DNA from: Halieaceae bacterium
Lineage (GTDB): Bacteria; Pseudomonadota; Gammaproteobacteria; Pseudomonadales; Halieaceae
DNA length: 10,279 bases
Direction of reading: 5' to 3'
Assembly: GCA_011523115.1 (NCBI GenBank)
Contig: WTHO01000032.1
Span: 1 to 10,279 of the forward strand
The position numbers and the translations under genes are program-made. Shown in pieces: positions 1-4,848 of this stretch. The notes beneath the pieces were generated by a model. It was given only the letters and a program-made list of their open reading frames with translations. It made no database searches and was not told where the DNA came from. The first letter of the stretch is position 1. Every line of letters starts with the position of its first letter.

Positions 1-252
1 GATGCCTCGATGTCGCCCTATGAAATCATGCAGCCCGGTGGCTCGGTCGAGCACTGGAATGAAGAGTCGGGTGAGTTATGGATGCGCCGACTCAGAGAGA
101 CTTACGAGAAATGCATCTGGATCAATCCGGTACCTGAGGACGAGTGGGAGTACACCCAATCGATCGCCATTACGCGCCAGCTCATGGAGGGTCAGATGTA
201 TCCACTCACATTGAGAGGCCTGGAAGAGGGCATGTCCTTCCTGTCCAAATAA
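1..252 (+). CDS. VWA domain / CoxE-like protein, C-terminal end (5' truncated by window)
   Basis: The frame is open from base 1 (Asp-Ala-Ser-Met) to the TAA at 250-252, giving 83 visible codons of a gene that begins before the window. The leading DASMSPYEI matches, from memory, the late metal-coordinating (MIDAS-type) strand of bacterial VWA proteins of the CoxE-like group. The later WINPVPEDEW stretch and the ending with MYPLTLRGLEEGM are also typical of that group's C-terminus. These proteins usually work with a MoxR-type AAA+ ATPase in metal-centre or complex maturation, but that partner would lie outside the window, so the role here is inference. The ATG at base 10 is internal, because the conserved residues start before it. 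A strong terminator lies about 110 bp downstream. The family call is fairly secure; the specific function is unknown. Confidence 0.75.
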   Translation, partial: DASMSPYEIMQPGGSVEHWNEESGELWMRRLRETYEKCIWINPVPEDEWEYTQSIAITRQLMEGQMYPLTLRGLEEGMSFLSK

Positions 253-332
253 CGCCTGCTACCCGGCATTCGTGCTGTCGCCGCTAACGGATGTACGATG
301 CTGGCCTCGGCCTGAGCCAGTCTGCCCCCACT

Positions 333-342
333 GGGCCTAGGC
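333..342. repeat. GGGCCTAGGC, left copy flanking the PQQ dehydrogenase gene
   Basis: This 10-bp sequence recurs exactly at 2641-2650, just after the dehydrogenase stop. The two copies lie on the same strand and continue with similar pyrimidine-rich sequence (CTTC here, TTTTC there). The core GCCTAGGC is palindromic. Its function is unknown. It could be a trace of cassette insertion, a protein site or chance. Confidence 0.5.
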
Positions 343-364
343 CTTCCCCCCACCACAACGCAGC

Positions 365-390
365 AAAAAGGCGCCTTCGCGCGCTTTTTT
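365..390 (+). terminator. Rho-independent terminator after the VWA/CoxE-like gene
   Basis: The left arm AAAAAGGCGC (365-374) pairs with GCGC (379-382) and, past one bulged G at 383, with CTTTTT (384-389), around a CTTC loop (375-378). The GC-rich core and six-T run (385-390) fit an intrinsic terminator for the upstream + strand gene. The matching A-run on the left could let it act on both strands. It ends 48 bp before the PQQ dehydrogenase start, so that gene probably has its own promoter in a very short space or overlapping the hairpin. Confidence 0.75.
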
Positions 391-438
391 GGCTACACTG
401 CGGCAACAGTTTTTCAAACAACAACATGCGGGGGCGCC

Positions 439-2625
439 ATGTCTGGCTCATTTAAATTACTCAGTATCACGGTGACGGCGGCGCTGTTGAGCGCCTGTGG
501 AGGGCAGTCAGATGACGCAAACGTCGGACCCGCTGAGGTAGAGATCTCGCCCGCCTTGGTTGCGCAGGTGGATACCGACAGGATCAAGGCTGCGGCAGAT
601 GAACCCGAGATGTGGTTGACCTATGGCGGCACTTACGACGAGCAGCGGCACTCGGCGTTGGGTCAAATTAATCGAGACACATTGCCTGATTTGGGAGTGG
701 GATGGATTTACGAGACGGCCAAACCGCGGGGTGCTGAGGCGACGCCTCTGGTTGTCGACGGCGTCATGTATGTTTCCAGCGCCTGGTCAGTGGTTTACGC
801 GTTAGATGCCAAGACGGGTGAGGAATTATGGGTCTATGACCCCCAGGTATCGGGTGAGGACGCGGCCAAAGGTTGTTGTGACGTCGTGAATCGCGGTGTG
901 GCGGTGCACAACGGCAAAGTGTTTGTCGGCGTGTTTGATGGCCGCCTTGAAGCGTTGGATGCCGCCACGGGGGCCGTGGTTTGGAGCACAGTCACCGTCG
1001 ATCAAAGCAAGCCCTACACGATCACCGGTGCGCCTCGGGTATTCAAGGATAAAGTCATTATTGGCAACGGTGGCGCGGAGCTGGGCGTGCGCGGTTACGT
1101 GACGGCCTACGACGTTGAATCAGGCGATTTAGCGTGGCGCTTCTACACTGTGCCCAACCCGGAGAAAAAGCCTGATGGAGCCGCGTCTGATGCGATTCTT
1201 GCGAAGCTCGCCAACGAAACCTGGGGGGATGACGGTGCCTGGGTGACCGATGGCGGAGGCGGCACGGCCTGGGACTCCATCGTTTATGACACGGTGAATG
1301 ACCAGATTCTGATCGGTGTGGGCAACGGCTCGCCCTGGAACCCCGATGTCCGCGACCCCAACAGTGATGGTGACAATCTTTTTCTGTCATCGATTCTTGC
1401 GGTTGATGCGGATACGGGCGAATACCGTTGGCACTACCAAACCACCCCCCGCGACCGCTGGGATTACACTGCCACACAACAGATCATGCTGGCCGATCTG
1501 CCACTGGGGGAGGGGGGCGCGAGTCGCCGTGTGGTGATGCAAGCGCCCAAAAACGGGTTCTTCTACGTGCTCGATGCTGCTGATGGTGAGTTGATTTCGG
1601 CGACTCCCTTCACCAACCAGAACTGGACAACCGGTGAATTCGACGAAAATGGGCGGCCGGTGCTGGTGGAGGAAGCCGTAGACCTGGCGCTCTATGCGGT
1701 GGTGCCCGGACCGACCGGCGCGCACAACTGGCATCCCATGGCGTTCAACCCTGATACCGGGCTGGTTTATATCCCGGTCAACGAAATTCCGTTTTTCTAT
1801 GACAAGACGCGCAATGTCGAGGACGGTAAATCGTATTGGAATATCGGCTATGACGCCGCGGCAGGCTGGCCGGTGGAGTATCCCGCCGGCACTCTGGACG
1901 CTGTGGCCGACCTCGACGGGGGGTCCTTGTTGGCGTGGGATCCTGTCAAGGCTGAGCCCCGGTGGGCAGTGCCATTCGCGTTGCCACTGAATGGCGGCGT
2001 GTTGAGTACTGACGCCGGTTTGGTCTTTCAAGGTAACAAGTTTGGCGATTTGGTGGCTTACGATGCCGAGACGGGTGAGCAACTCTGGTCGCATCGTTTA
2101 GTGGGTAATGCCGCCGCCGCACCGATGACCTACGAGATCGAGGGTGAGCAGTACCTTAGCGTGTTGTCGGGCTGGGGCAGCGTTTCAAATCTGATAGCCG
2201 GCTTTACGTATGGTAAGGCCGCTGGCAAAGAGCCCGCCCGCGTTATCACCTTTAAGTTGGGTGGGAGTGAGACGATGCCGGCACCACTGCAAGCGCAAAT
2301 TGTGGCCACGCCGAAGTCACCGATGTTCGGTGAGCCGGATCAGCACCAGCTCGGGATGCAGCGCTTTGCTGAGAACTGCCATTTTTGCCACGGTGCGTTC
2401 GCTGTCAGTGGCGGCGTGATACCCGACCTCCGTTGGTCGGCCATATCTGCCAATGAGCAGGCGTGGGATCAAGTGGTGCGCGAGGGTGCATTGACCAAGC
2501 AGGGCATGGTGTCTTTTGCGGGGCACCTGAGCAAGGAAGACACCGATGCGATCCGCGCCTATGTCATCCAGCAGGCTTGGCTGGCAGTCGCCAATGGCAG
2601 CGCGTCCGCGCCGGGAGGGCAGTAA
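439..2625 (+). CDS. PQQ-dependent alcohol dehydrogenase with C-terminal cytochrome c domain (quinohemoprotein), lipoprotein type
   Basis: This 728-residue protein should oxidise an alcohol in the periplasm using PQQ and pass electrons through its own c-type heme. Residues 1-20 form a signal peptide ending in the lipobox LLSAC, so Cys20 is probably lipidated; Gly at +2 suggests outer-membrane sorting. The propeller carries repeated tryptophan-docking motifs of the form A-x-D-x-x-T-G-x-x-x-W. Visible active-site elements are the vicinal Cys146-Cys147 pair, metal ligands Glu214 and Asn296, and catalytic Asp342 in WDYT. Thr344 sits where lanthanide-dependent enzymes carry a second Asp, so calcium is predicted. 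The heme domain has CHFCH at 647-651, with Met690 the likely axial ligand. The length suits type II quinohemoprotein alcohol dehydrogenases. No PQQ synthesis or partner cytochrome gene is nearby. Substrate cannot be read from sequence. The ATG start is supported by the complete signal peptide; the ribosome site is a weak G-run. Confidence 0.93.
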   Translation: MSGSFKLLSITVTAALLSACGGQSDDANVGPAEVEISPALVAQVDTDRIKAAADEPEMWLTYGGTYDEQRHSALGQINRDTLPDLGVGWIYETAKPRGAEATPLVVDGVMYVSSAWSVVYALDAKTGEELWVYDPQVSGEDAAKGCCDVVNRGVAVHNGKVFVGVFDGRLEALDAATGAVVWSTVTVDQSKPYTITGAPRVFKDKVIIGNGGAELGVRGYVTAYDVESGDLAWRFYTVPNPEKKPDGAASDAILAKLANETWGDDGAWVTDGGGGTAWDSIVYDTVNDQILIGVGNGSPWNPDVRDPNSDGDNLFLSSILAVDADTGEYRWHYQTTPRDRWDYTATQQIMLADLPLGEGGASRRVVMQAPKNGFFYVLDAADGELISATPFTNQNWTTGEFDENGRPVLVEEAVDLALYAVVPGPTGAHNWHPMAFNPDTGLVYIPVNEIPFFYDKTRNVEDGKSYWNIGYDAAAGWPVEYPAGTLDAVADLDGGSLLAWDPVKAEPRWAVPFALPLNGGVLSTDAGLVFQGNKFGDLVAYDAETGEQLWSHRLVGNAAAAPMTYEIEGEQYLSVLSGWGSVSNLIAGFTYGKAAGKEPARVITFKLGGSETMPAPLQAQIVATPKSPMFGEPDQHQLGMQRFAENCHFCHGAFAVSGGVIPDLRWSAISANEQAWDQVVREGALTKQGMVSFAGHLSKEDTDAIRAYVIQQAWLAVANGSASAPGGQ

Positions 2626-2640
2626 GCGCGCTCTGGTTCA

Positions 2641-2650
2641 GGGCCTAGGC
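2641..2650. repeat. GGGCCTAGGC, right copy flanking the PQQ dehydrogenase gene
   Basis: This is an exact second copy of the 10-mer at 333-342, starting 15 bp after the dehydrogenase stop and in direct orientation. The pair brackets a single gene. Chance is possible but not the obvious expectation for two short flanks. Confidence 0.5.
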
Positions 2651-2663
2651 TTTTCTGGTGGCA

Positions 2664-2684
2664 CCGGCCTCACCATGTGGCCGG
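2664..2684. other. Hairpin in the convergent gap between the PQQ dehydrogenase and the RNA methyltransferase
   Basis: CCGGCC (2664-2669) pairs with GGCCGG (2679-2684) around a 9-nt loop. It lies in the 64-bp gap between two convergent stops, where a shared terminator is expected, but neither strand has a following T-run. It may be a weak or Rho-assisted transcription end. Confidence 0.3.
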
Positions 2685-2689
2685 CTTCA

Positions 2690-3457
2690 TCATTTGACCG
2701 ACCTCACCATTTGGAAGGCCACCAGCGCTCCCGTGACGGCGACATTTAACGACTCCACGCCATTGGCCATCGGGATGCCGAGCGCGGCATCCGCCAGCCC
2801 CCGTACGTCGGTTGAAATGCCGTGGCTCTCTCCACCCAAAACGCAGACAGTGGGTGTGCCACCATCCAGATCATAAAGTGAGCCGGTGGCATGGGCGTCC
2901 AGAATCGCGACGTGAAAACCACTGGCTTTTAACGACGAGAGCGCCGATAGGGTGGTGTCACAGCGGATAATCGGTGCGCGGAAAATCGTCCCGGCTGAGG
3001 CTTTGATGACGAGGGGTCCGAGAGAGGCGATGCCTCGCTGGGGATACAAGACGCCGTCGATGCCCGCAGCGACGGCTGATCGAATGATCATGCCCACGTT
3101 TTGTGGATTGGTAATGCCATCAAGAGCCAGCAAGCTTCTCGGTAGCGTGGACGATGCCAGCACTGCGTCGAGAGCCTGAAAGCCGGGGCAGATAACATCG
3201 AGCGCCACGCCTTGATCCTGGCGCCCGTTTTTGGAAATACGCGACAGTGCCTGACGATCGTGGAAACGCGTCTCGACCCCACGACGCTCGGCCTCGGTCA
3301 TGATCTGGGTGATAATGCCACCAGACCGATTGCTGTTCGCCAGGTGCAGACAATGAATCTCGAGCAAAGGATCCATCAGGGCCTCCAGAGCCGGCTTGCG
3401 ACCGAACAGGGTCAAACCTGCACTCGGGTGCCAGCGACGCTTCGAATCCTCGGTCAT
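2690..3457 (-). CDS. SpoU/TrmH-family RNA 2'-O-ribose methyltransferase
   Basis: This 255-residue protein should transfer a methyl group from S-adenosylmethionine to a ribose 2'-OH in tRNA or rRNA. An N-terminal substrate-binding segment is suggested by FGRKPALEAL (18-27). The three SpoU knot motifs are present: motif 1 at 117-126 (NPQNVGMIIR, with Arg126 the expected catalytic Arg), motif 2 at 207-215 (LGGESHGIS, Glu210), and motif 3 at 228-240 (IPM through SLNVA). Two domains and this length resemble RlmB-type and TrmH-type enzymes, but motif 2 is not the RlmB form I remember, so the target nucleotide is left open. The ATG start keeps the FGRKPALEAL segment; no clear Shine-Dalgarno precedes it. 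Its start is only 23 bp from the divergent glutaredoxin-like gene, so their promoters must overlap coding sequence. Confidence 0.9.
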   Translation of the reverse strand: MTEDSKRRWHPSAGLTLFGRKPALEALMDPLLEIHCLHLANSNRSGGIITQIMTEAERRGVETRFHDRQALSRISKNGRQDQGVALDVICPGFQALDAVLASSTLPRSLLALDGITNPQNVGMIIRSAVAAGIDGVLYPQRGIASLGPLVIKASAGTIFRAPIIRCDTTLSALSSLKASGFHVAILDAHATGSLYDLDGGTPTVCVLGGESHGISTDVRGLADAALGIPMANGVESLNVAVTGALVAFQMVRSVK

Positions 3458-3480
3458 GGGAGTTTATTGGGGTCTACTGT

Positions 3481-3708
3481 ATGCATCGCCTGACACTCTA
3501 CACCACCTCAGGGTGCCATCTATGCGAGCACGCCGAGGCGATCCTTGACGAGCAAGGTCACACCTATCAGACCGCAGACATCGCCGATGATCTGGAATTA
3601 ATGGAGCGCTACGGCGTGAGGATTCCGGTGGTGAGAGACGCGGCGGGCCGTGAGCTCGGGTGGCCGTTTGATGGCACGCAACTCAGACAGTTTCTGTCCG
3701 CGGATTAA
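3481..3708 (+). CDS. Small glutaredoxin-like thiol protein (DUF836-type)
   Basis: This 75-residue protein has a thioredoxin-like fold signature. Its first strand LTLYTT is followed by SGCHLC with the redox pair Cys12-Cys15, and a later IPVV supplies the cis-proline typical of the family. The short length and the C-terminal GWPFDGTQLRQFL ending resemble the glutaredoxin-like DUF836 group, seen in many gammaproteobacteria, whose physiological partner is unclear. It is cytosolic, with no signal peptide. The stop lies only 4 bp from the convergent stop of the universal stress gene, so no terminator fits between them. The ATG start directly precedes the first strand and is the natural choice; the ribosome site is weak (a GGGG run about 10 bp upstream). 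The fold call is secure; the function is not known. Confidence 0.88.
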   Translation: MHRLTLYTTSGCHLCEHAEAILDEQGHTYQTADIADDLELMERYGVRIPVVRDAAGRELGWPFDGTQLRQFLSAD

Positions 3709-3712
3709 ACGG

Positions 3713-4159
3713 TCAGTTCGCCGCGGGCTCGGTATCGACTTTGACTGCCAGCACGTCGCAGTCCGCGCCATGCATAACGCCATCAGTCGTTGAGCCCAGC
3801 AGGAGCGCCAGCCCCCAGCGTGCATGACTACCCAATACGATGAGGTCACTGCCCAACGCCTTGGCCTGCGTGGGGATTTCGGATTCCGGGCGGCCGGTCA
3901 CCAAATGGCGATGGTCTGTAGGCACCGCCAGCGTGCCGCAGAGCTGATCTAACTGCTCCCTGGCTTGCTCCAGAATTTCATCCTGTATGGCAGAAAAATC
4001 CATCGGGATGTCTCCCCCGTAAGTGATCGCCAGTGGCTCAATGACATGAAGAACATGGAGCTCTGCGTCATCCTGGCGGGCGAGGGCCGCAGCGCGACGG
4101 ATAATCGTTTCGGTCGTGGCCCCGAGATCGACTGCCACGAGAATATTCTTGTAGGGCAT
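3713..4159 (-). CDS. Universal stress protein, UspA-like
   Basis: This 148-residue single-domain protein begins MPYKNILVAVDLG, the classic first strand of the UspA family, and ends with DVLAVKV, the usual last strand. I start it at the ATG at 4159 because a GGGGA ribosome site precedes it closely and the family begins here; a GTG at 4186 would add nine residues with no family match. The nucleotide-binding loop at about 110-123 reads GSHARWGLALLLGS. The usual form is G-x2-G-x9-G-S/T; here the second Gly is Ala113 and the spacing is one shorter, so ATP binding is doubtful. Such proteins are cytosolic and induced by growth arrest and stress. It is convergent with the glutaredoxin-like gene and divergent from the small membrane-protein gene. 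I see no convincing promoter in the 75-bp divergent gap. Confidence 0.92.
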   Translation of the reverse strand: MPYKNILVAVDLGATTETIIRRAAALARQDDAELHVLHVIEPLAITYGGDIPMDFSAIQDEILEQAREQLDQLCGTLAVPTDHRHLVTGRPESEIPTQAKALGSDLIVLGSHARWGLALLLGSTTDGVMHGADCDVLAVKVDTEPAAN

Positions 4160-4234
4160 ACTTCCCCAGCAATTTGGATGCCTCACCTTTAAATGTAGTC
4201 AAAAACAGCGAGCTTGTCTCTCCGGAGTCTTGAC

Positions 4235-4669
4235 GTGGTTTATCTTTTGATTCTGCTCGGCCTGGCAGTGGTGGTCGCGCCGTTAATGAGTGCGATGCCG
4301 AGCAAAACGCAGCGCGCCAAGGCTGGGCTCCGCGATCTGGCCCGGGCGCATGACCTGCGAGTGAGCCTGCGCCCGCTGCCTGCGGTGCCCGCACGGTTTC
4401 GGTTTGAGCCGGAGGACGAGTTGGCGTGCTATGAGCGGCGTTTCCCGGTCTCACAGCAGAAGTCTGGGGGGGAGGCACATTACCTGTGCGTTGATGGACA
4501 GTGGTCGCCGACAACCGGGGTCGAGGAGGCCCCCGGTTGGTTGCAATACCTGCCTATTGGTGCGGCCTACGTCGAGTGCAGAAATGAAAGCGTCAGCATT
4601 TTCTGGGATGAAAAAGCGGGCCCCGAGGGGCTGGCTAAAATCAGCCAAGCCATTGATTTGATGAGTTAA
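4235..4669 (+). CDS. Hypothetical membrane-anchored protein, one N-terminal helix
   Basis: I do not recognise this protein with confidence. From the GTG at 4235 it has 144 residues. Residues 2-19 are a strongly hydrophobic helix (VYLLILLGLAVVVAPLM), then comes a basic amphipathic stretch with KTQRAKAGLRDLARAHDLRV, and then a soluble domain rich in aromatic and acidic residues with four scattered cysteines or near-paired residues and several tryptophans. I chose GTG 4235 because a GGAG ribosome site lies 7 bp upstream; a TTG at 4214 would add seven residues but has no comparable site. The pattern of one helix, basic linker and soluble domain suggests a protein anchored in the inner membrane with the basic part on the cytoplasmic side. 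It lies 179 bp upstream of topA and is probably transcribed separately, since a promoter-like element sits between them. Confidence 0.8.
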   Translation: MVYLLILLGLAVVVAPLMSAMPSKTQRAKAGLRDLARAHDLRVSLRPLPAVPARFRFEPEDELACYERRFPVSQQKSGGEAHYLCVDGQWSPTTGVEEAPGWLQYLPIGAAYVECRNESVSIFWDEKAGPEGLAKISQAIDLMS

Positions 4670-4720
4670 AAGTCGGTTAGTGGGCGCCAGTCTGTGTCGG
4701 GCTGCGATAAAAGATGGGCC

Positions 4721-4749
4721 TTGACCCCAGACGATTTCGCCCTTATAGA
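4721..4749 (+). promoter_or_regulatory. Candidate sigma-70 promoter for topA
   Basis: TTGACC (4721-4726) is one mismatch from the -35 consensus, and TATAGA (4744-4749) lies at the ideal 17-bp spacing as a weaker -10. Transcription would start near 4756, leaving a leader of about 90 nt before topA. In many bacteria topA promoters are supercoiling-sensitive; nothing here proves that. Confidence 0.5.
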
Positions 4750-4848
4750 TGCCCACCTTCGCGGCTTGGTCGGTGGGAAATCGGCCTCCCGCGCCGGCAC
4801 GCCACGATGGGGTGGGCTGTCTTTTTGAACAACGGATCGTAGCGTTCT

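Noticed and set aside
301..320. CTGGC/GCCAG inverted repeat as a first terminator after the VWA gene
   Set aside because: The stem is only 5 bp, with no following T-run; the hairpin at 365-390 is far better.
1387..2094. Open frame of 235 codons on the minus strand inside the PQQ dehydrogenase gene
   Set aside because: It is fully antisense to a gene with clear family motifs, has no recognisable motif, and is the usual result of GC-biased third positions.
2641..2654. GGGCCTAGGC followed by TTTT as a terminator for the PQQ dehydrogenase
   Set aside because: Folding gives at most a two- or three-base stem, too short to terminate; kept only as a repeat.
4160..4234. Promoters in the divergent gap between the stress gene and the membrane-protein gene
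   Set aside because: A TTGACT-like -35 is present on the minus strand, but no acceptable -10 lies at normal spacing, so no call was made.
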